Source: Natrononativus amylolyticus
GTDB taxonomy: Archaea; Halobacteriota; Halobacteria; Halobacteriales; Natrialbaceae
Length of the DNA: 64,000 nt
NCBI RefSeq assembly: GCF_024362525.1
Contig: NZ_CP101458.1
Span: 186,001-250,000, forward strand
Direction of reading: 5' to 3'
In this document: piece after piece, positions 19,002 to 29,698 of the stretch
How positions within the stretch are numbered: position 1 is the stretch's first letter
How the letters are laid out: every line of letters starts with the position of its first letter
Notes under the pieces: generated by a model
Seen by the model: only the letters and a program-made list of their open reading frames with translations
Database searches by the model: none
Told to the model about the DNA's origin: nothing
Program-made: the position numbers and the translations under genes

Positions 19002-19826
19002 ATGCGCCGCCGCCACTTGCTGGCCGCCTCCGGTCCCTTCCTCCTCGCCGGCTGTGCCGACCTCGCCGACGACGCGACCCCGGACCGCGACCCCTTCGAG
19101 GTCGACGACGCCGTTCCGTCGTCGACCCCCGACGAGGACTTCGTCGACCTCCCGGAGTCGCTCCAGTCCGTCGGCTGTCCCGTCGCCGACCTCGAGTTTC
19201 CCGCGGCGCTGACCCGCTCGAGCGGGCGGTCGTACGCGATGCGCCTCGAACTCGCCCGTGCACGGACCGCGCGGGGGTCAGACGGAAGCGCCGACACCGA
19301 GGGTGATGCCGACGACGCGGAAGAGGGCTCGAGCGACGACGAACCCGCCGTCCGCTCCGTCGGCTCCGTCGAGCGAGCCGCCGGCGTTCGCGTCGACGTC
19401 GGGGTCTGGCCGCTCGCGGACCTCGAGTACGACCTCGAACTGTGGCCGGGCGAATCCGTCGAGAACGCTCCCCGGGTAGACGCGGGCGAACCCGCCCTCG
19501 AGCCCGATCCGATCACGACGGCCATCGACGAGGCCCTCGAGTCGGGCGCGGAGCGGCGGGTGGAGGACGACGCGCTCGTCGCGGACCTCTACTACGAGCT
19601 CGGGACGAGTCAGTTTCGGATCGACGGGCGAGACGAGCCGCTGTTCGCGCGAATCCTCCTCGGGGAGGTCCACGATATGGTCGAGCACAGACCGGAATCC
19701 GTCGCCCACTACTTCCTCGAGGCGGAGCGAGGGACGGTCTACCGGGCGGGTGAACCCGGCGAGATCCCCTCTCGCGCCACGGCGTCCGTGGACGCCGACG
19801 ACTGGGTCGCCCTCGAGTGTCCCTGA
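19002..19826 (+). CDS. Secreted lipoprotein of unknown function
   Basis: 274 residues. The start MRRRHLLAASGPFLLAGC combines a twin-arginine-like stretch with a lipobox (Cys18), indicating Tat export and lipid anchoring, usual for haloarchaeal surface lipoproteins. The mature part is acidic, with a low-complexity linker (about residues 88-115) between two beta-rich parts (VDVGVWPLADLEYDLELWPGE and LVADLYYELGTSQFRIDG). No enzyme motif is recognised. It lies alone between the zinc-finger gene and the TrpRS gene. Confidence 0.75.
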   Translation: MRRRHLLAASGPFLLAGCADLADDATPDRDPFEVDDAVPSSTPDEDFVDLPESLQSVGCPVADLEFPAALTRSSGRSYAMRLELARARTARGSDGSADTEGDADDAEEGSSDDEPAVRSVGSVERAAGVRVDVGVWPLADLEYDLELWPGESVENAPRVDAGEPALEPDPITTAIDEALESGAERRVEDDALVADLYYELGTSQFRIDGRDEPLFARILLGEVHDMVEHRPESVAHYFLEAERGTVYRAGEPGEIPSRATASVDADDWVALECP

Positions 19827-20032
19827 CCCCGCGAAACGCTCTTTGCCGCGCGGCCGAAACGATCCGGTAATGAGAGCCGCTCTCGCCTGGCGCCCGCAGC
19901 CGTCCTCGAGAGCGGACAGTGTCGTCGGTGCGCGCGACGCGGCCTAACCCGTCGGGCGCGGCGGCGACCGCTCCCTTCGTTCTTCCCCTCGGAACCGCCC
20001 GAAAGCGACAGGATTCACCGAATTCCACACGA

Positions 20033-21277
20033 ATGACGAACACGAACGACACGACCGAATCGCAGCCGACCGAAACGGAGCCCGAGTCCCGCCCCTCGAG
20101 CGACGGGACACCCCCCGCCGACGGGGAGGGGTTCTCCGTCACGCCCTACGCCGTCTCGGGCGAGGTGGATTACGAAAAGCTCCTCGAGCGCTTCGGCGCC
20201 GATCCCCTGACGGACGAGCAGATCGCCCGCCTGCCGGACCACCCGCTGCTCCGCCGCCGGACCTTCTACGCCGGCCGGGGCGTCGATCGCTACCTCGAGG
20301 CGAGCGGGGCGGGCGATCCCCACACGCTCGTCACCGGCCGCGGCCCTTCGGGACCGATGCATCTGGGCCACGTGCTCCCGCTGTACCTCGCGAAGCGCCT
20401 GCAAGACGAGACCGGTGCGACGGTGTACGTCCCGCTGTCGGACGACGAGAAGTTCCTCGCGAAGGAGCAGTCCTTCGAGGAAATCGGCGAGCACGCGCGG
20501 GACAACCTTCGCGACGTCCTCGCGGTCGGCTTCGACCCCGAGCGCACCCGGATCGTGGTCGACACCGCCGACGCGGACGTGATCTACCCGCTCGCGGTGC
20601 GCCTCGCGAAGCACCTCACGCCCGCCACCGTCGAGGCCGTCTACGGCACGCAGGACACCGTCGGCCTGCAGTTCTACCCCGCGGTCCAGGCGGCGCATCT
20701 CCTGCTCCCGCAACTCGTCGCCGGTCGCCAGCCGACCCTGGTTCCGATCGCCGTCGACCAGGACCCTCACGTCCGGGTCTGCCGAGACGTGGCGGCGAAG
20801 GAGGCCCTGCCGGTCGAGAAGCCGGGGGCGCTGCTCGGCCGGTTCCTCCCGAGCCTCGCGGGACCCGGCAAAATGAGCTCCTCGGGCGACGCGCCCTCGA
20901 TCGAACTCACCGACGATCCCGAGACCGTCGCCGAAACGATCCGCGAACACGCCTACAGCGGCGGGCGGGCGACGCTCGAGGAACACCACGAACGGGGCGG
21001 CGACCCGTCCGTCGACGTCCCGTTCCAGTACCTCCGATTCTTCTTCGAACCGAACGACGACCGCCTCGCCGACCTCGAGCGCGAGTATCGCTCGGGGGAA
21101 CTGCTCAGCGGCGACCTCAAGACGTACGCGATCGAGCGGATCACGGAGTTTCTGGCGGCTCACCAGCGCCGGCGGGCGGCGCTGGGTGACCTCGAAACCG
21201 AACTCGAGCCCTACCGGCTGACGGCGGCGGAACGACGGGTGGCCCTGGAAGCCGCGGGCGTCCCGCGCATTCCGTAG
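20033..21277 (+). CDS. trpS: Tryptophanyl-tRNA synthetase (first copy)
   Basis: 414 residues. The N-terminal VTPYAVSGEVDYEKLLERFG is the signature of archaeal/eukaryotic TrpRS. The class I motifs are TGRGPSGPMHLGH (HLGH at 110-113) and GPGKMSSSGD (KMSSS near 280). It activates Trp with ATP and charges tRNA-Trp. An acidic extension of about 35 residues precedes the conserved core. ATG at 20033 is preferred because upstream codons look random. A second, distinct TrpRS is encoded at 39453-41015. Confidence 0.95.
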   Translation: MTNTNDTTESQPTETEPESRPSSDGTPPADGEGFSVTPYAVSGEVDYEKLLERFGADPLTDEQIARLPDHPLLRRRTFYAGRGVDRYLEASGAGDPHTLVTGRGPSGPMHLGHVLPLYLAKRLQDETGATVYVPLSDDEKFLAKEQSFEEIGEHARDNLRDVLAVGFDPERTRIVVDTADADVIYPLAVRLAKHLTPATVEAVYGTQDTVGLQFYPAVQAAHLLLPQLVAGRQPTLVPIAVDQDPHVRVCRDVAAKEALPVEKPGALLGRFLPSLAGPGKMSSSGDAPSIELTDDPETVAETIREHAYSGGRATLEEHHERGGDPSVDVPFQYLRFFFEPNDDRLADLEREYRSGELLSGDLKTYAIERITEFLAAHQRRRAALGDLETELEPYRLTAAERRVALEAAGVPRIP

Positions 21278-21331
21278 CGACGGTTTCTCGAGGGTCGTTC
21301 TCGCCGTTTCTCTCGGGGATCGGGATCAGGG

Positions 21332-21337
21332 TATATT
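21332..21337 (+). promoter_or_regulatory. TATA-like box of the flavin oxidase gene
   Basis: TATATT. Its usual spacing predicts a transcript start near 21361, downstream of an in-frame ATG at 21350, which therefore favours the ATG at 21377. Confidence 0.45.
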
Positions 21338-21376
21338 CCACATTCAGTTATGGTGTGTGCAGTGGTACCAACCATC

Positions 21377-22798
21377 ATGGAAGAGACCAGAGCGAAGCGA
21401 CCGGCTGACCTACCCGCAGCGGCTGAGGAACTACGGCTCGGACTTCGAGGCAGCCTCGTACTCCCGGAGGACGACGCCTACGACGATACGCGCGCGGTCT
21501 GGAACGGGATGGTCGACCGGTACCCGTCGGCGATCGTCCGCGCCGCGGGCGTCGGCGACGTCGTCGCGGCCGTGAACTTCGTCGCCGAACACGACCTCCC
21601 GGTGTCGGTCCGGGGCGGCGGCCACAACGTCGCGGGGACGGCCGTCTGCGACGACGGCGTCGTAATCGACCTTCGTGACATCGACTGGGTGCGCGTGGAC
21701 CCAAACGCACGCCGCGTACGCGTCGGTGGCGGGGCGACCTGGGCCGACATCGACTGGGAGACGCAGGTGTTCGAGCTGGCGACCCCCGGCGGCGAGGTTT
21801 CGGAAACCGGCGTGGCGGGACTCACGCTCGGCGGCGGGGTCGGCCAGCTTCGCCGAAAGTACGGACTGAGCTGCGACGCGCTCCGCTCGATCGACGTCGT
21901 TACCGCCGACGGGGAGTTTCTGACCGCCAGCGAGGACGACCACGAGGAGCTGTTCTGGGCGCTGCGGGGCGGCGGCGGCAACTTCGGTGTCGTCACCGCC
22001 TTCGAGTTCGAACTGCACCCGGTCGGACCCGAGGTTCTGCAGGTCACCACCGCGTACGACCTCGAGGAGGCCGAGGCGGTCATCCGCGCGTGGCGCGAGT
22101 ACACCGAGACGGCGCCCGACGAGGTCTCGAGCATGGTCGCCATCTGGGGTGTCCCACGACTGCCGGAACTCCCGACGGAGGCCCACGACGACCCCGTCGT
22201 CCTGGCGTCGGGGCTGTACGCCGGCTCCCAGGAGGAGGCAGCGGCGGCGTTGAAACCGCTCCAGGAACTCGCCGAACCCGCGATGGACCTGAGCGCCAGG
22301 ATGCCGTACGTCGTCGCCCAGAGCGCCCTCGACGCGGCGGTTCCCGAGGGGGACCGCTACTACTGGAAGTCCATCAACGTCGAGGCGCTCACCGACGAGT
22401 TCGTCGATCGCATGGCTGAGCACGGACGCGAGCGACCCCACCCGCGCGTGCTCATGATCCTCCGGCACATGGGCGGGGCGATCGCAGACGTCGACGAACT
22501 GGCGACCGCGTACAGCCACCGCGACGTCGAGTACATGCTGAGCATCGACGGCATCTGGGAGGAGCCGGCCGACGACGACACGAACGTCGCCTGGGTGCGG
22601 GAGACGTGGGCCGACCTGCGCGGGCTCACCGCGGGCGGCGTCTACCTCAACTTCCCCGGCTTCGGCGAGGACGGCGAGGCGCTGGCTCGAGCGGTCTACG
22701 GCGACGAAACCTACGATCGGCTGGCGTCGGTCAAGGCGACGTACGACCCCGGAAACCGGTTCCGGTCGAACGTGAACGTCGAACCGGCGACGCACTGA
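21377..22798 (+). CDS. FAD-linked oxidoreductase (VAO/berberine bridge type)
   Basis: 473 residues. The FAD-binding PCMH fold shows VSVRGGGHNVAGTAV, whose His is the usual site of covalent FAD attachment, then VRVGGGATWADID and LTLGGGVGQLRRKYGLSCD. The C-terminal berberine-bridge segment YLNFPG...YDRLASVKATYDPGNRFRSNVN closes the active site. Such enzymes oxidise sugars, alcohols or alkaloid-like compounds and pass electrons to O2 or another acceptor. No signal peptide is present. Neighbours do not hint at the substrate. Confidence 0.9.
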   Translation: MEETRAKRPADLPAAAEELRLGLRGSLVLPEDDAYDDTRAVWNGMVDRYPSAIVRAAGVGDVVAAVNFVAEHDLPVSVRGGGHNVAGTAVCDDGVVIDLRDIDWVRVDPNARRVRVGGGATWADIDWETQVFELATPGGEVSETGVAGLTLGGGVGQLRRKYGLSCDALRSIDVVTADGEFLTASEDDHEELFWALRGGGGNFGVVTAFEFELHPVGPEVLQVTTAYDLEEAEAVIRAWREYTETAPDEVSSMVAIWGVPRLPELPTEAHDDPVVLASGLYAGSQEEAAAALKPLQELAEPAMDLSARMPYVVAQSALDAAVPEGDRYYWKSINVEALTDEFVDRMAEHGRERPHPRVLMILRHMGGAIADVDELATAYSHRDVEYMLSIDGIWEEPADDDTNVAWVRETWADLRGLTAGGVYLNFPGFGEDGEALARAVYGDETYDRLASVKATYDPGNRFRSNVNVEPATH

Positions 22799-22898
22799 GC
22801 CGCCGGCTCGCCCGCGTAGCCGACAGTCGGCGGCCGTCGCTCGGCGCGGAACCGCCACCGTCAGAACACTCTTGGTGCTCCCGAACGCGCCGACACGC

Positions 22899-23402
22899 AT
22901 GCAACTCGGTCTCATCGCGGACACCCACGACAACGTCGACGCGACCAGGCGAGCGGTCGAGCTCTTCGAGGAGGATGGCGTCGAAATCGTCGTCCACTGC
23001 GGGGACTACGTCGCCCCGCCCGTGATCTCGCTGTTCGATGGGTTCGAACTCCATGGAGTACTGGGGAATAACGACGGCGAGGTGTCGGGCCTCGAGGCCG
23101 CGTTCGCCGACCTGGGACGCGAGAGCGAACTCCACGGCCGCTTCGCAGACCTCGAGTTCGACGGGCTCTCGCTGGCGGCCCTCCACGGCGAGTCGCTGGC
23201 GGAGGTCCGCGCCATCGCGGAGGGCGAGTCGTACGACTACGTCTGCTACGGCCACCACCACCGACGAGAACGCGAGCAGATCGGTCGGACGACTCTCCTC
23301 AACCCGGGCGCACAGTTCCCGACGGTCGAGGACGACCATCGGACGGTGGCGGTTCTCGACACGCGCTCGGAGACGGTCCGGTTCCGGTCGGTCCGCGGGT
23401 GA
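22899..23402 (+). CDS. YfcE/MJ0936-type metallophosphodiesterase
   Basis: 167 residues. Calcineurin-like motifs appear in order: LIADTHDN, HCGDYV, GVLGNND, AALHGES and YGHHHRRE, which bind two metal ions. MJ0936-type enzymes hydrolyse phosphodiesters such as cyclic nucleotides in vitro. The natural substrate is unknown. ATG at 22899 gives the normal N-terminus (MQLGLIADTHDN); a TTG start nine codons earlier is less likely. It is followed 60 bp later by the KH-protein gene on the same strand. Confidence 0.9.
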   Translation: MQLGLIADTHDNVDATRRAVELFEEDGVEIVVHCGDYVAPPVISLFDGFELHGVLGNNDGEVSGLEAAFADLGRESELHGRFADLEFDGLSLAALHGESLAEVRAIAEGESYDYVCYGHHHRREREQIGRTTLLNPGAQFPTVEDDHRTVAVLDTRSETVRFRSVRG

Positions 23403-23462
23403 GATTCTCAGCCTGATCCTGCGGACCAAGGGCTTAACCCTCCTGAGCAAGTAGTTCTGGCC

Positions 23463-24020
23463 ATGCAGCACGTGAAGATTCCGCAGGACCGCATCGGTGT
23501 TCTCATCGGCGAGGGCGGCGAGACGATGCGCGAGATCGAGGCGGAAGCCGAGGTGCGACTCGACATCGATTCGGAGAACGGCTCCGTCGCCGTCGAGACC
23601 GTCGGCGACCCCGTTCGCGGACTCAAGGGGCCGGAGATCGTCCGTGCGATCGGACGCGGGTTCGCCCCGGAAGACGCGATGGCGCTTCTGGCCGACGACA
23701 TGATGCTGTTCGACCTGGTCGACATCGACGCGGCCTCGAGGAACAAAAACGACATGAAGCGACAGAAGGGCCGACTCATCGGTGAGGGTGGCCGAACCCG
23801 CGAGCTGATGGAAGAACTCTCGGGCGCCTCGGTCGTCATCTACGGCTCGACGCTCGGAATCATCGGCACGCCGCCGCAAGTCGACGCCGCTCGAACGGCC
23901 GCCGAGATGCTCTTAGACGGCGCGCCCCACGGCGCGGTGTACTCGTTCTTAGAGGAACGGCACAACGAAATGAAACACCAGGGGATGCAGTACCACCGGT
24001 TCCCCGGCGGCCAGTCCTGA
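23463..24020 (+). CDS. KH-domain RNA-binding protein (Pno1/Dim2-like)
   Basis: 185 residues with two KH-like modules: KIPQDRIGVLIGEGGETMREIE and KGRLIGEGGRTRELMEELSGASVVIYG, each with the GxxG loop (GEGG). The archaeal relatives of yeast Dim2/Pno1 bind near the 3' end of small-subunit rRNA and cooperate with RIO1 kinase in ribosome maturation. A TATA-like GGCTTAACC about 28 bp upstream indicates its own promoter. The thermosome gene follows 200 bp downstream. Confidence 0.92.
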   Translation: MQHVKIPQDRIGVLIGEGGETMREIEAEAEVRLDIDSENGSVAVETVGDPVRGLKGPEIVRAIGRGFAPEDAMALLADDMMLFDLVDIDAASRNKNDMKRQKGRLIGEGGRTRELMEELSGASVVIYGSTLGIIGTPPQVDAARTAAEMLLDGAPHGAVYSFLEERHNEMKHQGMQYHRFPGGQS

Positions 24021-24186
24021 CCGCGTACTCCCCGTAGGGTTTTCGGCGCCACACTCCCCTCGAGCGTGGTGTGTCGCTTCGCGACGACTACCGCGACCGG
24101 TGACCTATAAAACACGCTGTGGTAGGATTTACCAGACTGGCGACCACGCTCTCGTGTTGCGGTTTACCGTGGCGCATACCGCAGCT

Positions 24187-24194
24187 TTTATATA
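24187..24194 (+). promoter_or_regulatory. TATA box of the thermosome gene
   Basis: TTTATATA, the strongest TATA match seen in the window, centred about 30 bp before the ATG at 24221. It fits a highly expressed gene. A second AT-rich motif (CTATAAAAC near 24102-24110) lies further upstream. Confidence 0.65.
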
Positions 24195-24220
24195 GAATAC
24201 CAATCAATCTATCTCTGACT

Positions 24221-25900
<1,680 letters not shown>

Positions 25901-26107
25901 GCGAGGTGCGGCGAAGCCGGGCCTCGAGTATGCGAACGGGCGCTACGCGTCCGTGAGCAGGCCCAATCGGCCATCCGACACCCATCAGCGTCGACGACGC
26001 TCGTTCTTTCGGACCGCGGCGATCGCGCCCTCGAGCCGTTGCTCTCACACTACCGCGCTCTCCGGTGGTGTGTCTCGAGATCCAGACTGCGCCGCCGTCC
26101 GGTCTCG

Positions 26108-27490
26108 CTACCGAACGGCGACGAGCGACGCCGTCGCCCCGTCAGCGGTCGTCTCGAGAGTCACTCGGCCGTCCGCGACCTCCGCTTCCTCGCCCCGGTC
26201 GCCGTCGGACTGGAGGTAGTCGACGAACTGGACCTCGACGATGACCTCCTCGCCGGTTTCGTCGACAACCCGATCCCGCAGATCGTTCTCGAGGCCGTGG
26301 TACTCCTCGTCGGCTGGTTTGGCGACCGTGACGGTCACGATCTGGTCGTCGTCGAAGATCCCGCGGCTGGTGTACTCCGAGGAGACCGACACCAGTTCGA
26401 GCTCCTCGTACTGTGGATCCTCGAGGGCGGCTTCGATCTCGGCCTGGGCCGTGTTCTGAAACGTGAGGTGCTGTGCGGTCGCGAAGACGGTGAGGACGAC
26501 GACGACGACGAACACGCCGGCGACGAAGGCGTACGCGCCCGTCTGGATGGACAGCGAGAGGTCGTCGCGCACCGAGTCGAGCAGCGCCGTCCGGTAGCCG
26601 AGCGCGTAGAACCCGACGTAGGCGGTGAGGTTGACCGCGACGACGTTGACGAGCAACAGGACCAGAGCGCCGAGGGCGATCTGGGGGCGGGCCCAGGCGA
26701 GCCCGATCGCGGAGGTCGCGACCGACGGGACGATCGCCGCCGCGACCGCGACGCCGGCGACGGCCGTCGAGAGGTCCTCCGCGAGCGCGAGCGTTCCGGC
26801 CGCCCCCGCACAGATCGCGATGGTGATCGCGAGCACGTTCGGCGTCTGGAAGAGCCCGATCTGTTCGATGCGGGCGACGACGATCGAGGGCGGCACCGTT
26901 CCGGTGTACTGGACGAGCAGCGAGACGCCGAGCGCGCTGACGAACGCCGACGACAGCCCGATGACCTGCGTGACGAGGCTGTCGACGAACATCTCGTCGT
27001 CGTCGACGACCGCGCCGACGCTGGCGGCCATCAGCGAGCCGACGAACGGGGCGATCACCATCGCCCCGACGATCACGATCGCCGAGTTCAACAGCAGTCC
27101 GGCGGTGGCGACCGCGCCGGCGAGCGCCGCGAACGCCGTGTAGGAGACCCTGCCCGGTTTGAGGTCTTTCACCTTCGCGCGGAGTTCGCGGTGGGTGATC
27201 CCCCGTCGATTCCGCGGCCCCTCGGCGAACCGGCCGGAGATCTCGTCGGCTTCGACGCCGATCGCCCCTTCCATGTTGACCATCCCGACGTAGGTTTCCT
27301 CGTCGAGACCCTGCTCCCGGAGCTCTCGTAACACGCCGTCGACGGCGCCGGTCGGCACCGGAACGTACGCGATCGCGCCACCCTGTCTCCCCGATTCGTC
27401 GACGAGAAAACACTCGAGGCCGAGCGACTCACAGCTCTCGAGGACGTCCTCGCGGCGGTCTTCGTCGACGTACAGTTGTAGTAACCGCAT
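26108..27490 (-). CDS. TIGR00341/DUF389 family membrane protein
   Basis: 460 residues. A soluble N-terminal domain of about 110 residues starts MRLLQLYVDEDRREDVLESC and is followed by six to seven helices (AFAALAGAVATAGLLLNSAIVIVGAMVIAPFVG is the conserved family motif), then a C-terminal soluble domain of about 120 residues (VTVTVAKPADEEYHGLENDLRDRVVDETGEEVIVEVQFVDY). The family is widespread but uncharacterised; transport or sensing is possible. A TATA-like GATTTAACC lies about 30 bp before the start codon. It diverges from the ornithine-cyclodeaminase-like gene. Confidence 0.88.
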   Translation of the reverse strand: MRLLQLYVDEDRREDVLESCESLGLECFLVDESGRQGGAIAYVPVPTGAVDGVLRELREQGLDEETYVGMVNMEGAIGVEADEISGRFAEGPRNRRGITHRELRAKVKDLKPGRVSYTAFAALAGAVATAGLLLNSAIVIVGAMVIAPFVGSLMAASVGAVVDDDEMFVDSLVTQVIGLSSAFVSALGVSLLVQYTGTVPPSIVVARIEQIGLFQTPNVLAITIAICAGAAGTLALAEDLSTAVAGVAVAAAIVPSVATSAIGLAWARPQIALGALVLLLVNVVAVNLTAYVGFYALGYRTALLDSVRDDLSLSIQTGAYAFVAGVFVVVVVLTVFATAQHLTFQNTAQAEIEAALEDPQYEELELVSVSSEYTSRGIFDDDQIVTVTVAKPADEEYHGLENDLRDRVVDETGEEVIVEVQFVDYLQSDGDRGEEAEVADGRVTLETTADGATASLVAVR

Positions 27491-27639
27491 TCGGACGGTC
27501 CCGGTTCCACGGCGCAGGTTAAATCGGTGTGGTTTGCGGACGTGTCGGGGGCGGTTCTCCGCTCGATGCAGGGGATAGACCGCCCCGGGAGGCCGCGAGA
27601 AACAGATAAACTAAGTAGCGACCCGCAAAACTCGCGGCT

Positions 27640-28629
27640 ATGCAAACGTTACTTCTCGACAGCGGGGACGTCGACGCGAACGCCGAAATGGCAGACGTCG
27701 TGCGAGCGGTCGAAGACGCCTTCGCCGCCTACGAGCGCGGCGACGCGCAGATGCCGGCCAAGTCCTATATCGACCTGCCGCAGTACAACGGCGACTTCCG
27801 GTCGATGCCGGCGTACCTCGACGCCGGCGACTGGGACGCCGCCGGGTTGAAGTGGGTTAACGTCCACCCGGACAACCCCCGCGAGCACGACCTGCCGACC
27901 GTGATGGGGACGATGATCTACTCCGACCCCGAGACGGCGTTCCCGCTCGCGGTGATGGACGGCACCGAACTCACGATGAAGCGAACCGGTGCCGCCGCGG
28001 CCGTCGCCACCGACTACCTCGCCGTCGAGGGCGCGACCAGCCTCGGCATCGTCGGCGCGGGCGTCCAGTCGTACACCCAGCTCGACGCGATCAGCGAGAT
28101 CCGTCCGATCGAAGAGGTCGTCGTGAGCGACCTCGACGACGAGCGCGTCCAGCGGTTCATCGACGCCTACGGCGACGAGTTCGACGTCCGCGCGGGTTCG
28201 ATCTCCGAAGCGGGCCACTGTGACGTGCTCTCGACGGTGACTCCGGTCAAAGAGCCGATCGTCTCACTCGAGGACGTGGCCGATCACACCCACGTCAACG
28301 CCATGGGTGCCGACGCCGAGGGGAAACACGAACTCGCCGACGCCCTCCTGAAGGCGGCGACGATCGTCATCGACGACCACGAGCAGTGTACCCACTCCGG
28401 CGAGGTGAACGTTCCCTACAACGAGGGCGTGCTGACGGACGACGACATCTACGGCGAGATCGGCCAGATCGTCGTCGGCGAGAAGGCGGGTCGCACCGCC
28501 GAGACGGGAATCTCGATCTTCGACTCGACCGGCCTCGCGATCCAGGACGTCGCCGCGGCCCACGTCGTCTACAGCTACGCGAGCGATCACGACAACGGCT
28601 CGCCCTTCGACCTCCTCGGCCTCGAGTAA
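27640..28629 (+). CDS. Ornithine cyclodeaminase/alanine dehydrogenase family protein (first copy)
   Basis: 329 residues. The Rossmann motif LGIVGAGVQSYTQLDAI (about 136-152) binds NAD(P). Substrate-pocket motifs include MKRTGAAAAVATDYLA and NAMGADAEGKHEL. Family members are archaeal alanine dehydrogenase, ornithine cyclodeaminase and imine reductases; MGAD..GKHEL recalls the archaeal alanine dehydrogenase, but the reaction cannot be fixed from motifs. Its 3' end overlaps the convergent DUF2071 gene by 43 bp. TATA-like GATAAACTAA lies about 32 bp before the ATG. A second relative is encoded at 41124-42050. Confidence 0.9.
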   Translation: MQTLLLDSGDVDANAEMADVVRAVEDAFAAYERGDAQMPAKSYIDLPQYNGDFRSMPAYLDAGDWDAAGLKWVNVHPDNPREHDLPTVMGTMIYSDPETAFPLAVMDGTELTMKRTGAAAAVATDYLAVEGATSLGIVGAGVQSYTQLDAISEIRPIEEVVVSDLDDERVQRFIDAYGDEFDVRAGSISEAGHCDVLSTVTPVKEPIVSLEDVADHTHVNAMGADAEGKHELADALLKAATIVIDDHEQCTHSGEVNVPYNEGVLTDDDIYGEIGQIVVGEKAGRTAETGISIFDSTGLAIQDVAAAHVVYSYASDHDNGSPFDLLGLE

Positions 28630-29366
28630 CCCTCGCGCTCGAGACAGAGCGGGCGGACGAGCGAGCCCGTGAGCTCGAGTCGGCCGCAGAACTGCGCCCG
28701 GGGCCCTGCCGTCGGCTCCGGCAACCCGACCGCCTCGAACACGTCGTTCTCCTCGATTTCTACGGTCGCGGGGCGCAGCGGCCAGGGTTCGTGGGCGATC
28801 TCGCCGGCCAGCACGCGGGCGCCCCGCCGCGAGAGGAACTGTCGTCGCTCGACTAGCCAGTGTTCCAGCGAGCCGGGGTCGGCGCGGGCGGCCGGTCCGG
28901 CGGGCTCGTAGGTCGCGACGAACCGCCCGGTGCCGTCCGCTCCCGCACTCGAGAATCGGACCCGGTCGCCGGCCGCCTCGACGTGCTGGTGGGCGTGCCG
29001 GCAGTCGACGCCGGCCACGCCCCGGCCGAGCGCGGCGACCCACGGACTGGCGACGTCGATCCGCAGGAAGTACAGCCCGGAGATCCCGTCGGCGCTGACG
29101 TACGTTCGCACGTTGAGCTCCGGTCCCGTCCAGCGGGCCGCCCGCGGCGATCCACGGAGGCCGGCTCGAGCGAGGACGAACGGGACGAGGCTGACCCACG
29201 CCGAGCCGTCGCGGGTCTGGACGTCGAACTCGTCGGGGACCAGCCGCCGGACGGCGTCCGGTTCGAACGGCCAGTGGAGGAACGCCCCGTCGAGCCACGT
29301 CATCGAGAGCGGGTGTGGCAGCCCCGAGAGGGCGTCGCCGACTCGACACTCGAGGGTCCCGCTCAT
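28587..29366 (-). CDS. DUF2071 (YqjF-like) protein
   Basis: 259 residues. The sequence PLSMTWLDGAFLHWPFEPDAVRRLVPDEFDVQTRDGSAWVSLVPF matches the DUF2071/YqjF family, an acetoacetate-decarboxylase-like beta-barrel fold without a known reaction; no catalytic lysine is assigned. ATG at 29366 overlaps the stop of the small upstream gene (ATGA), so both form an operon. The 3' end runs 43 bp into the oppositely transcribed cyclodeaminase-like gene. The reading frame stays open far upstream, but that part is a shadow of leuS. Confidence 0.82.
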   Translation of the reverse strand: MSGTLECRVGDALSGLPHPLSMTWLDGAFLHWPFEPDAVRRLVPDEFDVQTRDGSAWVSLVPFVLARAGLRGSPRAARWTGPELNVRTYVSADGISGLYFLRIDVASPWVAALGRGVAGVDCRHAHQHVEAAGDRVRFSSAGADGTGRFVATYEPAGPAARADPGSLEHWLVERRQFLSRRGARVLAGEIAHEPWPLRPATVEIEENDVFEAVGLPEPTAGPRAQFCGRLELTGSLVRPLCLEREGYSRPRRSKGEPLS

Positions 29367-29587
29367 TCCGATCCGCCGCTGAGGCGGTCGAGCAGTCGAA
29401 CGATCAGCCACAGTGCGATCGCGACCGGCAGGAGCGGCAGGAGCAACACGAGCAACCCGAGAAAGATCCCCCAGCCGATGACGTCCATCTCCGGGTTGAC
29501 CCGGCCGCCGTACGGCGGCGTAACCGTCCGGAGCGCCTCCCTGGGGATCGATTCGTCCTCCTCTCCTGCCGTCTCCGCGCGGCTCAT
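29363..29587 (-). CDS. Small single-pass membrane protein (DUF7535-like)
   Basis: 74 residues: a soluble N-terminus ending in TVTPPYGGRVNPEMDVIGW, then one long hydrophobic stretch (GIFLGLLVLLLPLLPVAIALWLIV) and a short charged tail. The TVTPPYGG motif is conserved in a haloarchaeal family that I recall as DUF7535. It overlaps the DUF2071 gene by 4 nt. Function unknown. Confidence 0.68.
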   Translation of the reverse strand: MSRAETAGEEDESIPREALRTVTPPYGGRVNPEMDVIGWGIFLGLLVLLLPLLPVAIALWLIVRLLDRLSGGSE

Positions 29588-29698
29588 GGGGTCCGTACGA
29601 CGGGTACGAGAATAAAGTGGGCGTCTGCTGGTACCACGCGTGACGGTCACGAAACCGTTGCTTCGATCGGAGGGTACCGCCAGCGGAGGTAGCCGCGA

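Noticed and set aside
19870-19947. 25-residue ORF with one Trp codon upstream of the first trpS, considered as a Trp leader
   Set aside because: A single Trp in 25 residues is not informative, no hairpin plus T tract follows, and the spacing of its TATA-like sequence is weak.
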